Shown in pieces: positions 1 through 5,204 of a DNA stretch of 6,273 nucleotides. Every line of letters begins with the position of its first letter. Position 1 is the stretch's first letter. The notes under the pieces were generated by a model. That model had not been told where the DNA came from and searched no databases. It was given only the letters and a program-made list of their open reading frames with translations. The stretch is taken from positions 1 through 6,273 of the forward strand of contig JAISRD010000040.1 of the NCBI GenBank assembly GCA_031273835.1, in the 5' to 3' direction. Origin of the DNA: Treponema sp. (GTDB taxonomy: Bacteria > Spirochaetota > Spirochaetia > Treponematales > Breznakiellaceae). Both the position numbers and the translations under genes were made by a program.

Positions 1-541
1 TTACCAACACATTGATTTCTATCTCCGCCATGTTCAGCCAGCTTCCGTGTTTCGGCGTATAATGAATTTCAAGCTTGTCCCGGATACGTCTTGCTTCTTC
101 CGCCGGAAACGCCTCATACAGAGATCCGATGGTATGCGTATTCAGATTGTCCATTACCAAAATTATTTTTTCGGCATCAGGGAAATCATGATCAACCAGT
201 TTCCGTATTTGTTCCGCCCAATCTTTGCGTGTTCTTTTTTCAGTCACTTCGGCCCTTCTCCATCCTTCAAGGGGCGCGGCATGCATGAATATTTCACAGG
301 TCCCGTTGCGGACATATTCACTGTCATACCGTAAGGGTTCCCCCTTTTGCAGGGGAATCGGCGTCCGGACTTCTCCTATCAGTTGTTTGGGACATTCGTC
401 CATGCATACCAAAGGGCGCTTTTTATCATGTTTCCGGGTATATACGTCAAGTATATCCTCCATCGCCGCTACAAACTCCCCGCTGTATTCAGACGGAATA
501 CACCATTCCTTAACCCGCCATGGTTTAAGTTCGTTTTTTTT
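1..541 (-). CDS. IS630-family transposase, catalytic DDE frame (orfB), partial at left edge
   Basis: This frame is open from the A-run at 541-534 to the left window edge, with no stop among 178 codons read from 535. It carries the RNase H-like DDE catalytic core. Numbering the joined protein from the orfA start, the first Asp is D189 in VCMDECPKQL, the second is D272 in LVMDNLNTH, and the Glu is E314 in HGSWLNMAEIE. All three are present, so the visible core looks functional. It has no start codon or ribosome binding site of its own near the overlap, which suggests it is made only by frameshifting from orfA. The visible joined length is 321 residues, and a few tens more would be expected beyond the edge. 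It could instead be a pseudogene caused by one inserted or deleted A. Confidence 0.85.
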
Positions 542-963
542 AAAGTACGCCGGATAGTTTCCCGGGATACTTTGTTGGTTTCCGTACCGCCAAGGCTCGT
601 CCACGTTTCTTCCAGCAGACGCAGCGTCCACCGCTTCCGTCCGTCGGGTTTAGGCCCGCATACCAGTGCTACCAGGCGGGCTTCGTCTTTGCCCTGAATT
701 GATTTGTGCCGGTGCCCTTTTGGTTTCCCTTCGAGGGTTGTTTCAAAACCTTCCTCTACAAACCGTTCCCGCAGCTGCTCCAAACCGCGGCGTGACATAC
801 CGGTCCGTTCGCTTATCATTTCATCGGTATATCCTTCATCGGCCAATAAAAGAGCCTGCGCCCGTTTCCGTTTTTGGGCGTTCTGTTTGCCCTTATTGAC
901 AATATCTGTGAGGATTTGTTTCTCTTCATCTGTTAAAGTCACCCGGTATTTTTTTGTCGGCAT
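469..963 (-). CDS. IS630-family transposase, N-terminal frame (orfA)
   Basis: This 164-codon frame encodes the DNA-binding half of an IS630-type transposase. Residues about 15-75 form a helix-turn-helix region (ISERTGMSRRGLEQLRERF), followed by a linker with KPKGHRHK and a second winged-helix-like part ending SRETIRRTLKK at residue 143. The ATG at 963 has a GGGAGGG ribosome binding site (969-975) five bases upstream. After residue 143 the last 21 residues (TNLNHGG to AGSL) do not resemble the family. The expected continuation, NELKPWRVKEWC, is found in the -1 frame from position 535. The break falls on a run of eight A residues, so a -1 ribosomal slip or polymerase slippage would restore the normal transposase. 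The short product alone could act as a DNA-binding regulator, as in other split IS transposases; that role is inference. Confidence 0.85.
   Translation of the reverse strand: MPTKKYRVTLTDEEKQILTDIVNKGKQNAQKRKRAQALLLADEGYTDEMISERTGMSRRGLEQLRERFVEEGFETTLEGKPKGHRHKSIQGKDEARLVALVCGPKPDGRKRWTLRLLEETWTSLGGTETNKVSRETIRRTLKKTNLNHGGLRNGVFRLNTAGSL
534..541 (-). promoter_or_regulatory. A8 slippery run, candidate -1 frameshift site of the transposase
   Basis: Read on the minus strand in the orfA frame the site is TTA AAA AAA ACG, which contains the -1 slippery heptamer A_AAA_AAA (541-535). After a one-base backward slip, reading resumes AAC GAA CTT and gives LKK-NELKPW, the sequence expected for the family. 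The orfA frame stops about 65 bases later. A run of eight A also permits transcriptional slippage. No clear stem-loop was worked out downstream. Split IS630 transposases with A-runs are known; use of this particular site is inferred. Confidence 0.6.
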
Positions 964-994
964 AGTTTCCCTCCCGTTTGGATTCTATGCCTGT

Positions 995-1023
995 AGTCTA
1001 TTGCTTTTTATCCACTATGTCAA
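995..1023 (-). promoter_or_regulatory. Transposase promoter inside the IS end
   Basis: On the minus strand TTGACA (1023-1018) is a perfect -35 box. It is followed by a 17-base spacer and TAGACT (1000-995), which matches four of six bases of the -10 consensus. The predicted start is near 988, giving a leader of about 25 bases that contains the GGGAGGG ribosome binding site at 969-975 before the ATG at 963. The -35 lies within the imperfect palindrome CTATTGACATAG, only about ten bases from the likely element end. Transposase bound to the end could therefore compete with RNA polymerase (inference). Confidence 0.65.
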
Positions 1024-1029
1024 TAGAGC

Positions 1030-1209
1030 CTAGATACTAGAGGCAATGTACTTTCCATTGGGACTAAAAACGACAGAATTAACAGTTGCGCTATGCCCCA
1101 ACTGCGGAAACACCACAACTTCAGCAGTGTTAGCCCTTTGCCCAAACACCGCCGCCGGTAAAAGCAGGGCAACGCTCAGAAAGGCTAATTTCCTAAAACG
1201 CGGTTTCAT
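1030..1209 (-). pseudogene. Exported WD40-repeat protein, 5' fragment cut by the IS element
   Basis: Only 59 residues remain before a TAG stop that appears to be supplied at the IS boundary. Residues 1-23 form a signal peptide: basic MKPRFRK, a hydrophobic core, and an AVFGQ cleavage region, so the product would leave the cytoplasm. Residues about 38-57 (LGHSATVNSVVFSPNGKYIA) are the first strands of a WD40 beta-propeller blade. WD40 proteins need several blades, so this fragment cannot fold into a propeller. The ATG at 1209 was chosen over the upstream one at 1296 because GGAGG (1220-1216) sits six bases before it and the signal peptide starts there. The rest of the gene is expected on the far side of the IS, to the left of the window. 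Natural function is unknown; WD40 propellers usually act as protein-binding platforms. Confidence 0.75.
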
Positions 1210-1244
1210 CAGGGGCCTCCTTGTACAAGGGAAACGGCGTAAAA

Positions 1245-1274
1245 AGTATACCACAACAGCCGGGGGAAAGTGAA
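1245..1274 (-). promoter_or_regulatory. Possible promoter of the interrupted WD40 gene
   Basis: TTCACT (1274-1269) matches four of six -35 bases and is followed by an 18-base spacer and TATACT (1250-1245), which matches five of six -10 bases. The predicted start near 1238 leaves a leader of about 28 bases with GGAGG at 1220-1216. Spacing to the gene is sensible, but the -35 box is weak. Confidence 0.4.
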
Positions 1275-1310
1275 GCGTTTTTTGGTGTTTACCCATTGTC
1301 TGCTAAACAA

Positions 1311-1406
1311 TCAACCAACCCCGCCGCAGGGAATGCCACAGTTTTTCTTCCCTTCTTCGACTGCGAACCTCTGGTTCGATTCGACTTTGCGGTTCATTAT
1401 CTTCAT
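1311..1406 (-). CDS. Possible 31-residue ORF after the Uma2 gene
   Basis: An ATG seven bases after the Uma2 stop opens 31 codons beginning MKIMNRKVESNQ and ending NCGIPCGGVG. The product is basic in its first half and has two cysteines near the C-terminus. The GAGGA that could serve as a ribosome binding site is part of the Uma2 stop region and lies about eleven bases away, which is rather far. The frame contains a perfect 6-bp hairpin. I do not recognise a family. It may be a real small peptide translated by coupling with the nuclease, or chance coding in a spacer. Confidence 0.2.
   Translation of the reverse strand: MKIMNRKVESNQRFAVEEGKKNCGIPCGGVG
1364..1378. repeat. Small perfect inverted repeat in the spacer between Uma2 and the WD40 gene
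   Basis: CGAACC (1364-1369), a three-base loop TCT, and GGTTCG (1373-1378) form a tight 6-bp hairpin. It is flanked by a direct repeat of TTCGACT (1357-1363 and 1380-1386). There is no run of T after the stem on the minus strand, so it is not a standard intrinsic terminator. It could be a transcript-end or processing structure behind the Uma2 gene, or part of a dispersed intergenic repeat. Apart from this and the 31-codon frame, nothing convincing was found between 1210 and 1413 except the WD40 promoter. Confidence 0.35.
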
Positions 1407-1413
1407 AAGTTCG

Positions 1414-2016
1414 TCATTCCTCAAAAACCGGTTCCAGTTCTATTTCCAGACCACTAAAAATATCCGCCGGGGCTTTTCCCTTATGTCCGAAAACGCGGGT
1501 AAATATCTGCCCGTCCCTAAAAACATGGCTGTGTACGCCCTTGTGTTCCGGGTCTACCACCCAGTATTCCCGCACGCCGGCTTCCCGGTACAGGTCGAAC
1601 TTTCGCTGCATTTCGATGGCCGTATTGGAAGGTGACAGTATCTCTATCACCAAATCCGGAGCGCCCCGGCAGCCCTCTTTGCCTCGCTTTTTTTCATCGC
1701 AAACAACAGAAATATCCGGCTGGACAACCGTGTCGTCGCTTTCGTCTTCTTCGTAAAAAAGCCGCACATCAAAGGGTGCGGGATACACTTTACAGGGCTT
1801 GCCCGTTAGATAGACCGCAATTTGCTTGGCCAGTTCCATAAGGATAGACTGGTGATACGCGCTTGGCCCCGCCATGCCATGAACATCATCGTAGCGAATC
1901 GGATACGCTTCGCCGTAGATAAGCTCATAACGCTCGCCCTGGGCAAGTTCCCATTTTTTGTAATCCCCATAGGTAAAATGCTGCTTTTCATTCAGCGTTT
2001 CCGCTGCACCCACCAC
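1414..2016 (-). CDS. Uma2-family (DUF820) PD-(D/E)xK nuclease-like protein
   Basis: This 200-residue protein has the full length and fold signature of the Uma2 family, restriction-endonuclease-like proteins of mostly unknown cellular role. The N-terminus has the family's Y..W..L..GERYELIYGE hairpin (residues 16-36). The nuclease core shows D101 in VVQPDISVVCD, E125 in DLVIEILSPSN, K139 in the helix RKFDLYREAGVREYWVVDP, and the trailing strands. All likely metal-binding and catalytic positions are present, so the protein is probably an active metal-dependent nuclease; substrate and partner are not evident. The start is GTG at 2016 (a second GTG follows at once), chosen because AGGGGGAT lies about six bases upstream. 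It stands alone behind its own promoter. No transposase or restriction partner is adjacent. Confidence 0.85.
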   Translation of the reverse strand: MVGAAETLNEKQHFTYGDYKKWELAQGERYELIYGEAYPIRYDDVHGMAGPSAYHQSILMELAKQIAVYLTGKPCKVYPAPFDVRLFYEEDESDDTVVQPDISVVCDEKKRGKEGCRGAPDLVIEILSPSNTAIEMQRKFDLYREAGVREYWVVDPEHKGVHSHVFRDGQIFTRVFGHKGKAPADIFSGLEIELEPVFEE

Positions 2017-2040
2017 ACTATCCCCCTATACACATACTCA

Positions 2041-2069
2041 AGTATAGCATTTTTGGCGGAGAGTGTCGG
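2041..2069 (-). promoter_or_regulatory. Possible promoter of the Uma2 gene
   Basis: CCGACA (2069-2064, four of six), a 17-base spacer and TATACT (2046-2041, five of six) lie just upstream of the GTG start. The predicted start near 2034 gives a leader of about 18 bases with the AGGGGGAT ribosome binding site. The -35 box is imperfect. Confidence 0.4.
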
Positions 2070-2098
2070 CCCTTTGGTTCATCACTATTCATCGGCCA

Positions 2099-2182
2099 TC
2101 ATTCCCGTTTTACCACCGTAAAATCCGTATAGCTGGTCAGGTAGGGGTTCTGCGCCCCGTCGAAACCGCCGGGCTGCGGCAT
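2099..2182 (-). CDS. Possible 27-residue ORF overlapping the preceding stop (TAATG)
   Basis: The ATG at 2182 overlaps the TAA stop of the 56-codon frame as TAATG, an arrangement typical of coupled translation. The product, MPQPGGFDGAQNPYLTSYTDF and a basic tail VVKRE, reads like genuine protein, but it is very short and matches nothing I know. It may be the end of a decayed gene. From 2017 to 2098 nothing else was found apart from the Uma2 promoter. Confidence 0.2.
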   Translation of the reverse strand: MPQPGGFDGAQNPYLTSYTDFTVVKRE

Positions 2183-2352
2183 TATTTCAGTATGGCTGTT
2201 TGTTTAACCAGGGATATGCCGCGTTCATAGGATAAACGTCCGTTATGCTCTTCTCCATCGGCGGCAAAGCCTCTGCGGCCGGCGTCAATTCTATCGGCAG
2301 CATAGAGAATATCACCGAGTAAGCCAGTCAGGTCCGTATTCCGCCTCCGCAT
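2182..2352 (-). CDS. Possible 56-residue ORF overlapping the end of the 78-aa gene
   Basis: An ATG inside the last codons of the 78-residue gene opens a +1 frame of 56 codons. From residue 12 on (GDILYAADRIDAGRR, then GEEHNGRLSYERG and ISLVKQTAILK) it has natural composition and codon use for a soluble protein. No ribosome binding site is visible, so translation would rely on coupling to the gene in front. Family and function are not recognised. A competing frame starts with GTG at 2315, overlaps the 78-aa gene's TGA by four bases (GTGA), and runs 42 codons to 2187. Only one of the two is likely real. The stretch could also be the frame-damaged remnant of a longer gene. Confidence 0.3.
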   Translation of the reverse strand: MRRRNTDLTGLLGDILYAADRIDAGRRGFAADGEEHNGRLSYERGISLVKQTAILK

Positions 2353-2548
2353 CCGACAAATTAAAGCCGCTTTTTATAAGGAAATCGGCGCCGATTTTTT
2401 CTTTGGCGAATTTTGTAAGATACGGGGCCAGGGGAACTTGCATTCCAATTTTTTTGGCTTCTTCTGCTTTTCCCTGTTCTTCAAGCTCAATACTTTTTAC
2501 GATGAGCTGAAGTTTATCGTGCAGGGCCATAGGCTGGGTTTTCGGCAT
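2312..2548 (-). CDS. Small conserved-looking protein of unknown function (78 aa)
   Basis: I do not recognise a characterised family. The product starts MPKTQPMALHDKLQLIVKSI, continues with a charged helix rich in Glu and Lys (residues 20-35, ELEEQGKAEEAKK), then a segment APYLTKFAKEKIGADFLI, and ends NLSDAEAEYGPDWLTR. It is probably all-helical, cytoplasmic and without membrane segments or cysteines. The ATG at 2548 was chosen over one at 2635 because AAGGAG (2560-2555) sits six bases before it and the upstream extension looks non-coding. It has its own promoter behind the cyclase hairpin. The size, the charged helix and a possible overlapping downstream frame would fit an antitoxin-like first gene, but no partner toxin is recognisable, so this is only speculation. 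Confidence 0.7.
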   Translation of the reverse strand: MPKTQPMALHDKLQLIVKSIELEEQGKAEEAKKIGMQVPLAPYLTKFAKEKIGADFLIKSGFNLSDAEAEYGPDWLTR

Positions 2549-2567
2549 GGCGTGCTCCTTAAACCTG

Positions 2568-2596
2568 AGTATAAAAGTCTTTGAGTTGGTGGACAA
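2568..2596 (-). promoter_or_regulatory. Probable promoter of the 78-aa gene
   Basis: TTGTCC (2596-2591, four of six), a 17-base spacer and TATACT (2573-2568, five of six) precede the gene. A start near 2561 would put the AAGGAG site (2560-2555) at the very beginning of the transcript, with a leader of about 12 bases. The -35 box starts only five bases past the hairpin that follows the cyclase gene. Confidence 0.45.
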
Positions 2597-2601
2597 GAGG
2601 A

Positions 2602-2629
2602 GGGCGGGGCATCTCATTTGTCCCCGCCC
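2602..2629 (-). terminator. GC-rich hairpin after the cyclase gene
   Basis: Two bases after the cyclase stop codon, GGGCGGGG (2629-2622) and CCCCGCCC (2609-2602) form a perfect 8-bp stem around a 12-base loop. The following bases (TCCTCTTG) are only moderately T-rich, so it is a weak or atypical intrinsic terminator. It may mainly protect the 3' end of the mRNA or insulate the next promoter. Confidence 0.55.
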
Positions 2630-2631
2630 GT

Positions 2632-4626
2632 TCACCCTTTAATCTCATACGCCTCAATCTTTTCCTCATAACCCTTGACGGTAACAAGCCGCTTTTCCGC
2701 ATCGGGGAAATGGTCTTTTACCTGCTCCCAGGCGCCGCGGGCAAGAAGAACGGCGCCGGGGCTGGCGTTGCTTTCCATGCGCTGGGCAAGGTTCACCGCC
2801 GCGCCGATAACCGTGTATTCAATCCGGCTGCGGGTACCCAGGTTCCCCACCACAACCTTGCCGGTATTGATCCCCATGCGGACTTTTAAATCAATATCCG
2901 CCAGGGGTTTCCATTTTACCGCAAGCTCCCGTATTTTCCCCTGCATGGCGATTGCCGCCTCGACGCAGTGCCGGGGATGATCGGGAAGTTCAAAGGGATC
3001 GCCAAAAAAGCAAAGCATTCCGTCTCCCATAAATTTATCCACCGTGCCGCCGTGGGTAAAGACTATTTCCGCCATGGACTCAAGGTAGTCGCTTAAAAAG
3101 GCATGGACCGTTTCCGGGGATTTATCGGAGCTCCATTTGGTAAAGCCGGCGATATCCGAAAAAAGAATGGTAAGTTCCTTGTATTCCGGAATAAGTTCGG
3201 TTTTTCCTTCTTCCATAATCCTGTCCGCCAGGGACCGGGGAAAGTAACGGGAAAGGGCGTTTTTAAGCAGAGCCTGTTCGTGATAGCGGGAAAAGAGGCG
3301 GGACCCAAAAGCGGCGACCCAGGTCAAAAAAATTCCCAGGGCGCAGGAAAAGTACCAGGGAGAGGCGCTGAAAAAACGCCAGCGGAAAAGGACGGTCCCG
3401 GAAAAAAGGATCAAAACCCCAAGGAAGCGCAGATGAAACGCGGCGTCCCCGGCGGTATGATCCTGTCTGCCCTTTAAGAATGTTCCCCCGGTAACGGCAA
3501 AGAACACCGCCGCCAAAAGCAAAATAAAGGCGGCCCCCTTAAAGAACAATCCCGAAGGGGCAAGGAAGGCATCCTTTGCGCCCCCCGCGGCGGAAAGGAT
3601 GCCGCTGAGTATGGTTGTATGAATGCCCGAAAGGGGATAGAGCCCTTCAAAGGAAGTGGTCCCCAGATCTTTTTGGGTGATGGTTATTTCCGCGGCCACC
3701 GCCACATGGTCAATGAGCGCCTGGGAATATTTTTCATAAACCTCATCGTCCTCCAGGGCTTTTACGATCCGGTTCATGGAGATCCGGTCCGTACTGTCCG
3801 CCCAGCTTTTAAAATAGGGGATAAGCATGTAGCCGTGGATATCCACGGGAATGCGAACATATTCCTGTACTGCTTCATCCGGGGGGCTTAGGGGCAGAAC
3901 CAGTTCTTTTCCGGGAAAAAATTCGATGCGCCCCGGATCGACCCCAAGCTGGCGCACCGCCGCGGCCAGGGAAAGGGAAGGGATAAAACCATCTTCCCAG
4001 CGGTAAAGAAGGGGGCTGCGCCTAAAAATGCCGTCCGTATCGGGGAGTACATTTACATGGGCCAGGGTTACTGTTTCGGCGGAGGCCAGGACGGAAACGG
4101 GCATTCTCCAGGCGGAGGCTCTAGGGACCTCATCGGTTCCGTGAACGGGGAAGCGCCAAAGATTGGCATACAACAGAGCCCGTTCTTCGGCGTTTAATTC
4201 GGGATATAAAAAAAGGGGGTTGTTTTGTTCCATTGCCTGAGCGGCAAGGACCACCCCCCGGGAAAAACCGATCGCTTCGGCAAAGGCCGGATCTTCCGGT
4301 TTTGGATAGGAGAAAAGAAAATCCATCACCGTCAGCGCGTTATAATCGGATAACACCGTAAGCAGATCCGTAAAAAGTTTCCGGCTGTCGATGGCATCCT
4401 TTAGTTCCGCCTCGGTCCAGTCGTTAAGATCGATGGGGACGATAAGGGGATTCATTTTTACCTTCCCCTGCTTTACCCGGAGGTTTACCAGAAGGTCGTA
4501 AAGAAAAACATCCCCCTTCTTTCCCAGGCCGGAAAGGACGGCGCCCAAACTTACCAGGATAAAAACAAGGGCAAAGAAGAGGCCCCGCCCCAGGGGGGCG
4601 TTTTTTTCACGGAAACCTTGTTTCAA
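2632..4626 (-). CDS. CHASE2-domain class III adenylate cyclase
   Basis: This membrane enzyme makes cyclic AMP from ATP in response to a signal sensed outside the membrane. A first membrane helix (residues about 14-34) leads into a long extracytoplasmic CHASE2-type sensor (about 38-340, including DLLVNLR and VNVLPDTDGIFRRSPLLYRW). Three more hydrophobic segments (about 357-380, 398-415, 422-445) follow, then a linker (RYFPRSLADRIM) and the catalytic domain (about 484-660). Metal-binding Asp residues are D491 (LFSDIAGFT) and D535 (KFMGDG). The base-selecting pair is K531 and T605 (EYTVIG), typical of bacterial adenylate rather than guanylate cyclases. N612 and R616 (VNLAQRM) are the transition-state residues. 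The domain therefore looks active. The usual Asp after YTVIG is Ala609, which is not a catalytic position. The start is TTG at 4626, in frame with and one codon after the upstream TAG; no later start would keep the first helix. Weak AGGA just before it suggests translational coupling. Confidence 0.93.
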   Translation of the reverse strand: MKQGFREKNAPLGRGLFFALVFILVSLGAVLSGLGKKGDVFLYDLLVNLRVKQGKVKMNPLIVPIDLNDWTEAELKDAIDSRKLFTDLLTVLSDYNALTVMDFLFSYPKPEDPAFAEAIGFSRGVVLAAQAMEQNNPLFLYPELNAEERALLYANLWRFPVHGTDEVPRASAWRMPVSVLASAETVTLAHVNVLPDTDGIFRRSPLLYRWEDGFIPSLSLAAAVRQLGVDPGRIEFFPGKELVLPLSPPDEAVQEYVRIPVDIHGYMLIPYFKSWADSTDRISMNRIVKALEDDEVYEKYSQALIDHVAVAAEITITQKDLGTTSFEGLYPLSGIHTTILSGILSAAGGAKDAFLAPSGLFFKGAAFILLLAAVFFAVTGGTFLKGRQDHTAGDAAFHLRFLGVLILFSGTVLFRWRFFSASPWYFSCALGIFLTWVAAFGSRLFSRYHEQALLKNALSRYFPRSLADRIMEEGKTELIPEYKELTILFSDIAGFTKWSSDKSPETVHAFLSDYLESMAEIVFTHGGTVDKFMGDGMLCFFGDPFELPDHPRHCVEAAIAMQGKIRELAVKWKPLADIDLKVRMGINTGKVVVGNLGTRSRIEYTVIGAAVNLAQRMESNASPGAVLLARGAWEQVKDHFPDAEKRLVTVKGYEEKIEAYEIKG

Positions 4627-4629
4627 ATC

Positions 4630-5196
4630 CTAACGCCGTACGATAAAGGTTTTAACATACCGGCTTTTTCCGGACTGCCGGGAATAACCGGCGGGGGCCC
4701 TGTCTTCAGCGTTGCGGGAGGTGGCCCCGGAAACACTGGTAAACTGAACCGCCGGTTCTCCCAGGGCGTGTACTTCCCGCTGTACCTTAAGCACTTCGCT
4801 GTATACGGCGTTGCCCTTTACCGCGGCGGGGTCCTGCCTAAAGGCGGCGATAAGCCTGTCCAGATTTTCCTGCCGGACGCTGTCCACAATAACATAGAAG
4901 GTGGCAGACCTTGATGAAAGACCGGGAGCGACGGATCTTTCCGCCCCCGCGGTCAATGGGCCTTCATAGAGGATGCTGATCCTGCCGTCTTCTTCCCGCT
5001 GGACAATATAGCAGTAGCAGTTCCTTTCCGGCTTAACCTTGATGAAAAATTTTTCGGAACCGGAAAGCCGCATCGCCCGGGTTGAATTAAGAAAACCCTT
5101 GGAGGAACTTTCGATCCCCAGGTCCCAGCTGAAAGTTTGCGCGCCCAGGACCCCCGCACAGATAAACGACAAAAGGACTATAAGTATTTTCTTCAT
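4630..5196 (-). CDS. Exported DUF4384-like protein, first gene of the cyclase unit
   Basis: A 188-residue protein with a clear signal peptide (MKKILIVLLSFICAGVLGA, cleavage probably before Q20), so it acts in the periplasm or on the outer membrane. Residues about 45-110 resemble DUF4384: FFIKVKPERNCYCYIVQ is a beta-strand pair, followed by EEDGRISILYEGP and the closing strand ATFYVIVDSVRQENLDRLI. In that family this domain often sits on exported or envelope-linked signalling proteins, but its ligand is unknown. The last 60 residues are Ser- and Arg-rich and probably flexible. Cys13 is not in a good lipobox, so a lipoprotein is less likely. The gene directly precedes the CHASE2 cyclase and may supply or modulate the signal its extracytoplasmic domain senses (inference). 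The ATG at 5196 lacks a nearby ribosome binding site; see the promoter entry. Confidence 0.75.
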   Translation of the reverse strand: MKKILIVLLSFICAGVLGAQTFSWDLGIESSSKGFLNSTRAMRLSGSEKFFIKVKPERNCYCYIVQREEDGRISILYEGPLTAGAERSVAPGLSSRSATFYVIVDSVRQENLDRLIAAFRQDPAAVKGNAVYSEVLKVQREVHALGEPAVQFTSVSGATSRNAEDRAPAGYSRQSGKSRYVKTFIVRR

Positions 5197-5204
5197 ATCG
5201 CTTA

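Larger units (their letters stand above)
1..1036 (-). mobile_element. IS630-family insertion sequence, right (transposase 5') end, truncated by window edge
   Basis: The element contains a two-frame DDE transposase and carries its promoter at its right end. The right boundary is inferred, not measured. The WD40 gene to the right loses its reading at about 1030-1040, and IS630 elements are known to insert at TA dinucleotides, so the junction is probably at the TA of 1031-1032 or 1035-1036. The other end lies outside the window, so neither the partner inverted repeat nor the duplicated TA can be confirmed. The stretch CTAGATACTAG at 1030-1040 has two CTAG arms around the likely junction. The rest of the element (C-terminus of the transposase and left inverted repeat) is beyond position 1. 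Confidence 0.85.

Noticed and set aside
47..697. Four overlapping plus-strand frames across the left 700 bases
   Set aside because: They are antisense to the transposase reading on the minus strand, lack ribosome binding sites, and give low-complexity Phe/Ser/Arg-rich translations.
1030..1040. Exact IS end and target-site duplication
   Set aside because: Several TA dinucleotides fit and the other end is outside the window, so no exact boundary can be claimed.
1210..1296. Longer start (1296) for the WD40 fragment
   Set aside because: The extension includes the likely promoter and precedes a good ribosome binding site and signal peptide beginning at 1209.
2549..2635. Longer start (2635) for the 78-aa gene
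   Set aside because: The extension overlaps the cyclase stop, the GC-rich hairpin and the promoter, and AAGGAG is correctly spaced for the ATG at 2548.
3103..3477. Plus-strand 124-codon frame
   Set aside because: It is the shadow of the cyclase gene. Its Lys/Gly-rich product reflects the opposite strand's codon bias, and the minus-strand protein has clear catalytic motifs here.
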